Both the position numbers and the translations under genes were made by a program. DNA of 64,000 nucleotides from Auriscalpium vulgare (taxonomy: Eukaryota > Basidiomycota > Agaricomycetes > Russulales > Auriscalpiaceae), in contig JAHBBC010000016.1 of NCBI GenBank assembly GCA_019915015.1, positions 248,001 to 312,000 on the forward strand. Direction: 5' to 3'. Positions within the stretch are counted from its first letter, which is position 1. Each line of letters opens with the position of its first letter. Below the pieces are notes generated by a model. It ran no database searches. It was given only the letters and a program-made list of their open reading frames with translations, and had not been told where the DNA came from. Shown piece by piece: positions 22,850-33,489 of this stretch.

Positions 22850-23200
22850 GGTCTAGAGGGTTCACAACGACCGTGCCGCCGAGCAACGCGACAGCGTAGT
22901 TCTCGATCCACTCTTCGATAGTCTGGCGTTTGAAGACCGCCTTGCGGCCTACCTATGACCTTGGTGAACGTCTCCATCAAGTGATCCCAACCGCCTGGCA
23001 TCTCGCTGACAACCTCGAGTTCCTGCGCAGAAGTAGCCTCGCGGTGGTCAAAGGTGTAGCAGGCGAAGTAGCCGATGCCAGCGAGGGCGATGAGTGGAGC
23101 TTTCCCGTTTCCGATCGGAGCGGCGAAGACGACAGTTCCATCGTCAAGTCGTGCACGTTCAGCGGCTCCAATATGACACCCTGATAGATCGTTAGGCTCT
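22850..23200 (-). pseudogene. NmrA-like fragment (exon 4, frameshifted)
   Basis: The sequence resembles exon 4 of the intact genes: DGTVVFAAPIGNGKAPLIAL, YTFDHREATSAQELEVVSEM, LMETFTKVIG and a decayed RQTIEEW..NYA. Short insertions (an AAGT-like insert after DD; extra bases before the RKAVFKRQ equivalent) break the frame, and the C-terminal third is absent. Exons 1-3 are missing. It parallels the fragment at 19238-19385. Confidence 0.8.
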
Positions 23201-23640
23201 GAGCCTCGCAAGGTCGGCAATGGAGATGCAATCGCGATGGGCGCGTCTGCCTTGGCCTGCGGGCCGGGATTTATTTTTCAGTGCGCTGCACACGCGCAAG
23301 GGCAAGGAAATGGGAAACGGAGGCGCACTTTCAGGCACTTTCCGGGGCGGTCGTTCGTCCACTTATACTCGACGCCCAGATCGTCTGTAAACGTCGCCGT
23401 CCTGCCATGCTGCCCAAATCAATCAGCCTGCACACCCACCCCGCTCCTTTGGCACACGCTGCACGCACCCTCGTAACGGGACGCGGCTCCGCTTCCGCTT
23501 GAGCCACGCGCGCGCCGAGCGCGAGCACGGGCACGCCGCCCCGCCCCTCCCACGCCGCGAGGCGCCGGCGGCGTCGCGGAGGGTGGTGTTGTGGGGGCTG
23601 TCGTGCTCGAAGGTGAGGGTGAGGGTGGACATTCATGTGC
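23201..23640 (-). pseudogene. possible decayed DUF6593-type gene
   Basis: The minus strand starts MSTLTLTFEHDSPHNTTLRD near 23632, which resembles the opening of basidiomycete DUF6593 proteins (short beta-rich proteins). Further on, FTDDLGVEYKWTNDRPGKCL (about 23340-23400) fits the next conserved strand pair, in another frame. The region between is Arg/Cys-rich and not family-like. If the assignment is right, the gene is broken; the evidence is weak. Confidence 0.35.
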
Positions 23641-24261
23641 GGTGTGCAGTGTGCGGTGTACAGCTCGTGCGTGGGCTGACTAATAGCGCGGGCTGTGGAG
23701 ACGGAGATGGGCAAGTCATCGGATGAGCCAAATGCCAGCATTCGTGCTGCGTACTACACCCGCGCGTATGGACGCGCTACGTGTGGTACAGCCGGCGTAG
23801 ACGTGCTTGTTCGCCTGGCTCTGGTCATCCAGTTTCTTTATCTCGTAGGAGCCTGATCGTGGGCGCCAGGACCTCCAATATCACCCAGGGGGCATTGCTG
23901 TCGTTGTTCTGGAGTCGCTGTTTTGTATGTTAGCAGAGGGTCGTACAATACAGAGAAGACATGTGCGGACCTCTCTCCGAGATGGGGCATCAATGAGTGT
24001 ATGTATAGACACCGAACAGCTAGGTACAGCTGTGCGGCCCTAGTGGTGTTCATGAAAGTATTCAAACTCAGTCTCAAGTACTCTGTCTCTCTATTCTCCG
24101 TACCCAAGGGCCAAGTGTCCCCGAGACAGTGAGTCCATGATGGTGTTTCTGAGAGGAAGCCAGTGCGAGGCTGTGTTTGTTGCTCATGTCCGACTATGCA
24201 ACATCCTAACATCCACTGAGCGCAGGCTTGCATCTGACTCTTCACCACCCTCCGACTCGGC
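23641..24261. other. intergenic upstream of NPR3
   Basis: No gene is seen; it presumably includes the NPR3 promoter. Confidence 0.5.
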
Positions 24262-26818
24262 ATGGCAGAAACACTCCTCGCAATCGTCCTGGTCACCTCA
24301 TCCACACGTGGAGAGAGCGTAGTCTGCCGTTGGCCGCCCTCCCCCAAATCTTCTCCCCGCCTTGCGCGCCCGCGCCTCGCGACGGACCCCGAGCTCGAGA
24401 CGTACGACAACCCCTGGCGCGCCGCACACAGCGCGGTCAGCGACGCGACGAAAGACTCCCGCCGCGCGCACGACGAGTGGGACTACGTGTGGCAGCGCCC
24501 GAACATGGCGCGCGACCGCTCCGTCTCGTTCTCGCACTCTGCGTCACATTCACACTCCCACTCCCATACACATTCGCACACACATTCCGCGCCGTCGGGG
24601 CGCACGTCCCCCGCGAAGGAAGGCGCGTACGACTTTGACAGTGCGCCGGACGACACGCCCATCAAGGATCACTGGGACGACGTCCTCGGGTACTCGTCCG
24701 AGTACCTCGCGAACATGCTCTCCCCGAAGCGCGCGTTATGCCATCAGAAGTTTATCCTGGCCGTGGACGAGCTGATGTTCGTCGGTCACCCCGTGTGCGC
24801 GGAGTCGGACGGGTCGTGGGAGTTCAAGCAGGAGCGGCCGGGAATGAGCATGCGCGGGCGGGTGTCGAAGAAGCGGCGGGTGTCCGGTGAAGACCTCTCC
24901 CTTTCCACTGAGCTTGAAGACAGTCGCGGGCCCAGCTCGCCTTCGGCGTCTCCGGCTCAGAAGTCCTCATCATTGCTTACATTCCATGTCGTCTTCGTCC
25001 ACGACCTCCCAGACCCCTCGTCCTCCGCATCCGGAAATTTGCAGAAATACTTCGACATCATTTACCAACAGGTCGCGTTTACTCTGACAGCTGTGCTCTT
25101 CCAGGAGCAAGTCCTGTCGAACTTCGTCGAGCAGGAGTGTGATGATTTAGGCGGGTTGAAGGAGAAATTCGCTGCTAAAGGTGTGCAACCTCTCTGTATC
25201 GACGGGAAGAGAAAAGAATTGACGAACATATTTAAGATCAGTCTTACGATGCATATATGGCGCAAGCCCTTCTTTCATCCTCTATCGCACCGGCCCTGAA
25301 AACGCTCTACGAGGCTATCAAGTCACGCTCTCTCGCTCATCTCACCATTCACAACCTGCCTTTGGAACTCCAGCTTCCTCCGTATCTCGACTCCCTCCTC
25401 CACAGCGAAGACGAAGCAGATCCGGCTGACCTTGTGTACCAGGGCGATGGCGACACGACCGACCAGAACCCCTGGGGCCCCGAGCTCAGTTTCGCGTGGC
25501 GCCTCCCGAGCCTGGAGCCGTGGAAGAGCCTGCTCCTCCTCGACGGCCCGGAAGGCAGGGAATGGATAGACGTGTATGCTAGCATACGCGGGTCCAATGT
25601 CCGTGAGGAGGACAGGATGCTCGCAGAGCAGCTGATCAAGTTTCTCGAGATGGCCGACGTGACACTATCGTAGGTGATGCCTTCGCGTCCTTGTGCATGA
25701 CCCTGATGACCCTTCGCTGGTGTAGACTCGTGGATATGGCCAGTCTCCTCGACTGGGATCTCGAGTCACAGGTGTTCCCCATCGTACGATGGCTCGTGCA
25801 TCACCGCCGTGCCAAGGTAGTCGATATCGTGCACCGCGGGCTCAAGACTGTATTCACTGTCCCCAACCAGTTTGATGCACCGTAAGTGCTCCCTGCCATA
25901 TATGCATGTCAACTTGAGCCTCAAATGTTTTTTCAAAGCATCAAGGAGCTCGCGACCGAGTTTCGCAAGGCTTTTCCGGATCGCACCATCCCCTCCCTAC
26001 CCCAGCTCCTCTCCACCATCTCCGCGTCTTCAGCCAACCACTTCTACGCAACCATCGTCAAGACAAAAGACCGCCTCCCGCTTTACCACGACGTCGTCCT
26101 CTGGATGCTGCAACGCGGGCTTCTGGTGACGCTACACTTGCGCATCCGCATCGTCGTGCCCGTCGCGGTCAAGCAGCGCGTGCAGCGCGCGCTCAAGTCG
26201 CGCCGCAAGATTCGCTGGCAGGGAGAGCATGAACGCGGGCGCCGCGAGCGCTCGTCCAGCGCAAGCGAGAGGGACGGCGCGGAGCTCGACGACCTGTTCG
26301 AGTCGTCGCGCTGGCTCGCGCTCGGGCGCCGCGGGTCGAGCAGCCGGGCGAGCCGCGTGGATCCGCCAATCTTGGAGGTCGAGCTGGATGAGGAGATAGA
26401 GGACAAGGGGGTGGAGGATAGCGTGGAGGGCGAGGGTGATGAGCTTATCCTTTACGAAGACTCCTCGGAGCCCACGCTCCTTTCGGATCCTGCGAGAGCG
26501 ACGTTCGTAGAGCGGCAGTGGCTGCAGGCGATGTCTGAAGGTAAAGACGAGGTCGTGGCCCGGCGCTTTGAACAGTATGTCATGGCACCTCCGGTGCTCT
26601 CCGTCAAGACTGACCAGCCCGTGCGACAGGATTAACCAGTACTTCGATGGGAAGTGCACGGACGATGAGATCCTCTTCCGCGCAGAGATATCGAGGAAAC
26701 AGCTCCGCGAGGTCCTGCATCACTATGAGGAATTCGTACGTCGCGTCTCGGATTGTGTGGTGCAACAACGTCTGACGCTGTTCTTCCGCAGGTGCTGACA
26801 TTCTTGCATTCGTCGTGA
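24262..26818 (+). CDS. NPR3: nitrogen permease regulator 3 (GATOR1/SEACIT subunit)
   Basis: Npr3/NPRL3 is part of the complex (with Npr2 and Iml1) that inhibits TORC1 at the vacuole when amino acids are short. The start MAETLLAIVLVTSSTRGESV is the family's longin-type beginning, and LGYSSEYLANMLSPKRALCH and FILAVDELMFVGHPVC are the conserved NPR3 core. FHVVFVHDLP continues the longin fold. Exons join as ..KFAAK|DQSYDAYMAQALLSS.., ..TLS|LVDMASLLDWDLESQ.., ..FDAP|SIKELATEFRKAFPD.., ..RFEQ|INQYFDGKCTDDEIL.. and a last exon VLTFLHSS. An unusual His/Ser tract (HSHSHSHTHSHTHS) sits near residue 100, in a low-complexity insert. The C-terminal INQYF.GK...EIL..E...R motif is typical. About 770 residues; looks complete. 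It is convergent with FRA10AC1, 127 bp apart. Confidence 0.9.
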
Positions 26819-26945
26819 AGAGGGTACACCGGTGCACCTTGTGTATAACATCTGGGACTGAGTTTGGTTACATGTACACATATCGTAACTCGCTGTAATT
26901 CTGTACTCACTCGCGACGGGACCAAATCATGGGGCTGGTGAAGCA

Positions 26946-27713
26946 CTACGACTTCGGAGACTTAGATCTTCTTCCATGACGCGAGGATAGGCGGTCTCGT
27001 GGCGAGCGGGACCGCGAGTGTCGTTTTCGTGAGCGCTTCAATATTTCCTCTCCTTCTCCATCTGCTTCGCCCTCAGTTCGCCCTCGGCGTCGATGTTTGT
27101 GCTTCCCCTTCTCCCGCCCATCTCCTCCGACCACCTCAGGCGCGTCCTTCTCTTTCTCCTCTTTCTCCTCCTTCCCCACGTCCGCCCCACTCAATCCTTT
27201 CTTCTCTTGACTTCGCTTCCACATGAGCTTCTTCGTGCAGCGGTCGCACAGCACCACCTTGACAAGCGCGCTCTTCGACTGCCCATGTTCGAGATACGCG
27301 AACGGCAGCTCGAGCGTGCTAAGTGAAACGATGGCGCGCGTGTGTATCGCACGGGACGACTCGTGGTGCTCGCAGCGGACGTTTGCGCACGTCGTCTCGC
27401 CCGCGCCCGAGAGCACCTCCGCCTCGGTGCGCCACCGCAATGCGAACTGCACGCCCATCGGTCAGCATGTCGCGGGCAGGAAGCAACACGATCGGCGTAC
27501 GTTTCCTGACTTGTAGTGCTTGAGGTCGCACACGGCGAACTCGCGATACAGGCTCGAGTAGTATTTCTGCGCGAGCTGATCGTTCCAGGACGAGGGGGCG
27601 TGCCCGCCATCGTCGTCGTCGCGGAGGAACTTGTGGTTCGCCTTGAGGATGTCAAACTCCGTTGCGTAGGAGGCAGGCGACTTGGATGTCGAGGTGTCGG
27701 CGTTGCGCGCCAT
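26946..27713 (-). CDS. FRA10AC1: FRA10AC1-like nuclear (spliceosome-associated) protein
   Basis: Two exons. Exon 1 (MARNADTSTSKSPASYATEF) carries the conserved HKFLRDD and YYSSLYREFAVCDLKHYKSG. Exon 2 begins FALRWRTEAEVLSGAGETTC and holds paired cysteines (CANVRCEHH and CDRCTKKL), which in this family could form a zinc-binding site around a beta-rich core (LELPFAYLEHGQSKSALVKV). The C-terminal third is highly charged with KHKHRRRGR and RSRSPRDRLSSRHGRRSKSP, an RS-like nuclear tail. FRA10AC1 proteins are found with the late spliceosome. The length, about 235 residues, is usual. The intron (GTCAGG...GTGCAG) interrupts between KSG and FALRW. Confidence 0.9.
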
Positions 27714-28400
27714 AATGACCGACGATGATTGTGAGCAAGGACATGCAAGGTGACTTCAAAACGCGTGGGGGCCGGTGCTGACGGCCCGACTCGGCCTGCA
27801 TGAGCACGTGATGTCCGCGCTCCGTGTTACGCGCCATACCTCTGCACCAGGCTGGGCATGAATTCTGGCGTTGTTGCGAACTCTGCTTTTTCATAATTTT
27901 ATATCGCTCTGTGATCAACTTGACGTCGAAAACGCGGATGTGGTCCTCTTCAATCGACACGGACCGGTCAATGACCAAATTCGAGTTGAGTTGAAATGTT
28001 CGTGAGGGACAAACGAACCATATGATAGGAACTATTTAATATGAACTTGTGCATGTATGTAATGAACGCAAGCGGGAGCCGACGAATTCAGACTTGACAA
28101 AGTGGTGAAACATCGCTATCCGAACGAACCCGCCAAAACGGATCTGAATATAAAAAACACGCAGATTGAGGCTGGCAGTTGAATCGGCAGCCGCCACAAG
28201 GCAGATGGGATAAGACCAACATCGCGACAGGCACGCGAAGAACAAGAGGGCTGACGGCCAGTCATGAAGAAAACCAGTCAACTGAGCTGAAAATGATGTG
28301 CGATAGAGACGAGCTGACAATTGCTTTGTGGACGTGAACGGGCCCAGATAGAAAAACCGGCGAGACGCATCCCATCAGGGTTCAATGAACACTACAGCCA
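27714..28400. other. intergenic upstream of FRA10AC1
   Basis: No gene is seen; the first part should hold the FRA10AC1 promoter. Sequence becomes repeat-like from about 28400 onward. Confidence 0.5.
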
Positions 28401-28539
28401 CGACAGAGTGGCGGTGAAACTGAGAGTCTGACCGGCCCCTCTCTGGAGGGCGGCTGACCGGACGACAAATATGAACTTCAGCAAGAGGCCTTGTAAGTGG
28501 AACACAACTAGTAGACGACCTGAAATCAGCGGCTGACGC

Positions 28540-29000
28540 CGTGACAAGAACGTGTTACAGTGGACAAGAGGCTGACGGCGTATAAGAGGCTGACAGGAAG
28601 CAAGAGGCTGACAGAGGAGCGAGAGGCTGAGAGGCTGAAAGGCTGAGGGAGCGAGACGCTGACAGGGAACAAGAGGCTGACAGTTAAAAAGAGCCTGACA
28701 TTGAACAAGAGGCTCACAGGGAGCAAGAGGCTGACGGTGAACAAGCGACTGACGGTGAGAAAGGGGCTGGCGTGACCGCAAGCGAGAGGCTGACGGTAAG
28801 CGAGGGATAGGCTGACACTGCGCAAGAGGCTGACGGATAGCAAGGCACGACGATGAGCCAAAGACTGACGGTGAATGAGAGGCTGACAACGCGCAAGAGG
28901 CTGACGACGAGCAAGGCCCGACTAACTATGAGCAAAGGACCGACGATGAGAACAAGGCTGGTGGTGAGCAAGAGGCTGACGATGAAACTGACGCTCGGAT
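28540..29000. repeat. degenerate 18-bp minisatellite (AAGAGGCTGACRGKGARC)
   Basis: The unit AAGAGGCTGACAGGGAAC and variants recur about twenty times head to tail, with period mostly 18 bp and occasional 15-24 bp. Because 18 is divisible by three, every frame stays open for long stretches and reads as a six-residue repeat (VSLLFP-like, CQPLAS-like) on the minus strand. These are artefacts of the repeat, not genes. Copies are diverged, so the array is old. Confidence 0.85.
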
Positions 29001-29845
29001 GAGCAGATACGTGCGCAGCAGACACGAGTCCTAGGAAAACATTCCGGCGCAGCGCCAATTAGAGGGGCAACCATACTGAACAATCGGCCGAAGGGCTGCA
29101 GACCAGGCGAAATTCACAGACGCGGCACACAGAGACTAATTTCCGTAGAGTATACCAGATCAGACGGTGAGCCAGACGAGATCAAAAAGCTTAAGCCGTG
29201 AAAAAGTACCAGACGAAACTGCAGTCACTTTCGCGACCAGGATGTCCAGGGTCTGACCGGACTAGATTCAGGAGTACGTCATCCGTGGAAGTAGACCAGG
29301 GGACCAGACCGACAGCTCGAAATTCTTGCGGGCAAACGCACACATGTGAATGGCTCATGAGGGATCCTAGCCGGTCAGGTTGGCGCTCAGTTGATAGACA
29401 AGCATACCACAGGCCAGCCCAGACATATCGTTAACGATCCTGATCTGGATCGGCAGCGAAGCTGACGAGTCATGTGGGCGATCAGGCTCACTGAAAATCT
29501 GGCCCCAAGAACGATCAAGGCCAGACTGAGGTCTCAGAAGCGCACCAACCGAGCGCAGTATCTGACAGCCAGAGGTACGTCAGGCCGCAAGGCTGATTAG
29601 AAACACGGCGCGCTCGAGCCTCGCAGGACAGACAATATTAGCGGTCACGTTCGCGACTAGGCTGAGAAGCAGGCAGCATGGCCTGGCTACATTTGTTGCG
29701 GCGCGCTGTTCAAAGGAGACCAGACCGAGAGATCGAAACCGTGCAGGCAGACAAGCGTGAGGTCTCACGTGGATGCCGAATGAGAGATGTCAAAAATGGC
29801 GTAAGTGAGCGGCACGCAATCCAAATGCTGAGGAAGAGAGACTGG
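29001..29845. other. degraded GACCAGACG/GGCTGAC-like repeat tract
   Basis: The words CAGACGAGA, GACCAGAC and GGCTGAC recur at irregular spacing, suggesting further decayed minisatellite. No coding region is supported. Confidence 0.5.
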
Positions 29846-29852
29846 TCGACGA

Positions 29853-29945
29853 TCAGGCGAGAAGGCGACAGGCTGGCGAGAAGGCGACAGGCTGGCGAGC
29901 AGAAAAGGGGCTGACGAGCAGAAAAGGGGCTGACAAGCAGACGAG
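29853..29945. repeat. two adjacent 19-bp tandem duplications
   Basis: GCGAGAAGGCGACAGGCTG occurs twice, directly followed by GAGCAGAAAAGGGGCTGAC twice. Both end in the same GGCTG core as the minisatellite further left, so they are recent re-amplifications of its derivatives. Confidence 0.85.
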
Positions 29946-30026
29946 GGGAGCAGAGAGTAAGGCAACGCCGAAAGTCGAGCGAGCAAACAGGCGAGCAACA
30001 ATCGTGAGCCCAGATGTGAGCCTAGG

Positions 30027-30065
30027 GGTCGACGAGGACTTCCAGGGTCGACGAGGACTTCCAGA
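30027..30065. repeat. tandem duplication of a 19-bp unit
   Basis: The unit GGGTCGACGAGGACTTCCA is present twice with no mismatch. It marks the right edge of the repetitive tract. Confidence 0.85.
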
Positions 30066-30570
30066 CGAGGCTGAGGGCTAGAGCAGCCAGCGGAAAACTG
30101 ACAAGATCCAGACAGAAGGCAAAGGCAGAATGACCCAAGCCCTTCACGTTACTATAATCGACGAACGCAGTTAGTCGACCGAGCAAACCAGAGATGCGGC
30201 ACGTCGCACCTGAGGAAGCTCTTCAAAGTCCCGCCGCTGCGTCTCCTATAAGTCCAATCGGGGTTTCTAGAGCAAAGGCGGAGAATAGTCTTGAGTCTGC
30301 GCAGAGGATCTCGGTGGGCGGAGGTGGGCGGCCAGATACATGACGGCAGGAGGAAAGAGTCTGAGACGGTAAGGGGCTCGGTTGAAAGCCAAATGCGGGC
30401 GCCGATGCCGACTTCGGCACAAAGATAAGCGCCCATAGGCGACTGCTCCGCGTCGTGGCCAACTTCATTCTAGTGCACTGTCTCAGCCAAGTCAATTATA
30501 TTATAGTGCTACATATATGCCGCTTGTATGCAAGGTCATGATACGGTATCAAGAAGTTGGAACTATTCTC
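30066..30570. other. intergenic
   Basis: No gene is seen between the repeat tract and the 3' end of the MFS gene. Confidence 0.45.
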
Positions 30571-32437
30571 TCATGAAAGATCCTTGCCATCTCCCGTTCG
30601 TCTTCTACGCCAGATATACAATGCTGCGGCCAAAAAAACGCACGGCACAGTGTTCGTCACCTAGAGATGGGTACGCACACAGGTGGTCAGCGTCTTCGTC
30701 CATGATGAGTGACAGGTTCCTACTGACAGATGCGAACACGACGCCTTGCCACCATCGATATGAGCTGCCAAGGATAGCTCCAGATATGGGGGGCCCGACG
30801 AGGCAGGCAACTCCAACGGGCACCAGAGCCATTCCCATTCGCTTCCTGCACACATCGAGTCAGGTCAGTGCCATACAGAAAGAGAAGAAGTCTTAACACA
30901 CCCTTTGTCTGCGCCTGCGGGTGTGAGAGCGTCGATCACAGGCAGGTATAATGCTACGCCTGACCAACGGTCAGCAAGAGGCTAGACACAACCAAGAGTC
31001 TGGGCTCACTAGCTCCAAAGAAGAAACCATAGCTAGTATCAAGCGTTAGCCAGTCTGTTGCGCGTGCGACGAGCGGATACATACAGGATAGCGAACAGAA
31101 CAAGCCCCGCTGGAGTCGTGCACCCGAGCATGGCAAATCCCACGAGACCTCCTAACGTTGCGCACGGCGCGAGCACCTCCAGCCGCCCCCACCTATCCGC
31201 AAGCCAATTCGGGACCACGCGCCCCAGCACACTGGCTGCGTTCATCACCGCGAGACCGTAGAACGCGAGCGTGTGGTCGATGCCGTGGCGCCGCGCGAAA
31301 AGCTGGATGTAAAACGCGGGGAAGTACATCCCGAGAGACGCGGCGGCCGCCCACAGCACGGTGAGCACGTACGGCGCGTCGGTGAGCGTCGTCGCGCGCG
31401 GCGTCGGAGGGCGAGGCGGGCGCGCGGGGACGGAGATGAGGACGTTTCCGAGGGCGAAGCAGGCGAGGATAACGGCGGCAGTGATGCGCGTGCCCCAGAC
31501 GAAGCCGGTGGGGACGTGCAGGAGGTTGTTCAGCATGACTACGGAAAGCCCATTCAGTTGGATAAAGCGCCTGGGAAATCAAAACGCACTGGAGAGGAAA
31601 ATCCCGCCGATAGCGGCGCCGGAGTCGACGAGTCCCTGGGGAGCCATGTGGTTAGTCGTGCGTGGGAGTGGGAGCGGGTGAGGGTATCTACCATGGCCAG
31701 CGCCCGCCGGGAGCGGAAATGATGCGAAACCACAGCGGAGGCGGGCACGTAGAGAATGCCAATTCCAGCGCCCATTCCGACGCCTTGCGTCAGGAACACC
31801 TGAACACAACGCTTGAGCAGACAAAAGCTTTGCCGTGCGAGGCTACGCACTTGATAGTACTGCTCTGGCTTTGTGAACGAAAGCATGAGCATGCTGAATG
31901 TGAACAGCAGACATCCTGCAATATTAGCTGTGCGAATGTATCCTGCATCGAACCTGTACTCGGATGTATGAGTTGACATATCATAAGAGTTTTGGACAAT
32001 AGGGCACACAATTTTCCGCCAAGCGGCCCGAGGATGAGCTCGAGGAAAATCTGGACACCCCCGATCCAACTGATGCTGGACGCCGACATGGTGCTGAGCC
32101 ATGTCTGTGAGTAGAAATCTTGATACACGCCGAAGGCAGACGTCTAACGGGTACTGTAAGCACACGGTGACTATCAAATGGAACGGGAACCCAACCATGC
32201 CCACGGAGCAGCACACAATTAGCCATGCTCCTAATACTGTGGACCACCACCGTCAGTAAGTTGAGTAGAGAACGTTGATTGCCCATCGGTACCTGTACAC
32301 CACGCACGCCAGCGACCTTCAGGGTAGTCGTCGCCATCGTTGTCACCATCGTTCATGGTCGGCGTAGAAACATAGCTGCCAGATGAGACACTCGCGCGGG
32401 GCTTCTCGAGGACCTTGGGTTGCGAGGGGTGCTCCAT
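30571..32437 (-). CDS. MFS monocarboxylate-type (MCT/SLC16-like) transporter
   Basis: Plasma-membrane major-facilitator protein of the fungal monocarboxylate permease type. Exons read MEHPSQPKVLEKPRASVSSG (cytosolic N-tail), GRWRAWCTVLGAWLIVCCSV (TM1), VYQDFYSQTWLSTMSASSIS, WIGGVQIFLELILGPLGGKL, TANIAGCLLFTFSMLMLSFT, then GVGMGAGIGILYVPASAVVS plus HHFRSRRALAM, the typical loop after TM4. GLVDSGAAIGGIF, VLWAAAASLGMYFPAFYIQL, ASVLGRVVPNWLADRWGR (MFS signature) and GFFFGASVALYLPVIDALTP follow. The last exons KRMGMALVPVGVACLVGPPI and VTNTVPCVFLAAALYIWRRR come from an inferred GTCAGT intron; without it a different tail would be read, so the stop at 30571 is tentative. About nine introns. Substrate unknown. 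It is divergent from the AVT3-like gene. Confidence 0.8.
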
Positions 32438-33489
32438 GACGCTTGTGGAGTGTTGTGCAGACCAGGTCGAAGAGGATTGTTTGCCTTATGTATATCCCCC
32501 GAGTCGCACACTGGCGTGCCGGCGCCTGAACGCCAGCGCGCATGGCGAGAGGGCGCACTTCGGGCGGCAGGCAGGTGGTTTGCAATCGCGCGCGTCCACA
32601 GCATGTGTGTGCGGGGCGCCCTGAAATTGTCTAGTACCTGTACCTGCATTCTAGGGGCCTCAGCGTAGGATCAACGAAGACCGTGAAACCCCGAATTTGT
32701 GCCAGTGTGCGCCAGCGCCTGAGAGAAGGCGGCCCAAGAATGGATGCGGGAACCGCACTTCCGCCACCCAATCAATCGCTGCGCGTGCTTTGTACAGAAA
32801 GATCGGGATGGGAACGGAGTGGGGAAGCAAAATTTGACGCCGACGAGGCAAGCACTCGCGTAGATCTTAGAATGACGAAGGGTTAGACTATGGCAGGAGC
32901 GCTGGAGTCAACACGGCGCCTTTTTAAAGATCCCGGCGGCTATCCTAGACAATGGAAGCAAACGCAAGACCGGGAGACGACGCCGGGCGCTAGCAAGACA
33001 GTCCGAGGAAGCGCTGGATGCGATGAAGGTGTGAGTACTACTCAGAGTAGGGATAGTGGAGGCGAAAAGACAGCACTGCGGGGTTCTGGCTGCGTGAGGG
33101 TCTTCATAAAGATGATAATGCTGCTTCTCCGTGGATAGATCTGCATTTGTCTGGAGTCAAGATGGTGGACGGGGGCAAGTGCACGAGCGACTCCGTCGAC
33201 GAGTCACGGCGCTGACTAATAGTAACGGTGCATCAAAGATCTCTGGACGCGTTCGCCGACTTTTTATTCATACGAACATTTTTTTCTTTGGTTTTTCCCT
33301 CGTCTTGTCGCCCACCAAAGCCCCCCGCGCTGTTGTGCACCGAGTGGTTGCTGTGCGGCCTCTGCCAGTCATTTCCCGACACCTTGCCTTTCTAGTCCAA
33401 GCTCCGGCGACAGGCGCCTGGCCCTCCAAGAGTGTCAACGCATAGCCTAAGCCCACGTTCACGGATCTCCTTTCCCAACGACCACGACC
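32438..33489. other. divergent intergenic region between two transporters
   Basis: No gene is seen. About 1 kb separates the start codons of the MFS and AVT3-like genes; it must contain both promoters. T/C-rich sequence precedes the AVT3-like start. Confidence 0.5.

Noticed and set aside
28392..29058. Long overlapping minus-strand frames with six-residue repeats (VSLLFP-, CQPLAS-like) that might be taken for a membrane or antifreeze-like protein
   Set aside because: They are the reading of an 18-bp minisatellite; all frames stay open because the period is a multiple of three, and there is no start context or conserved domain.
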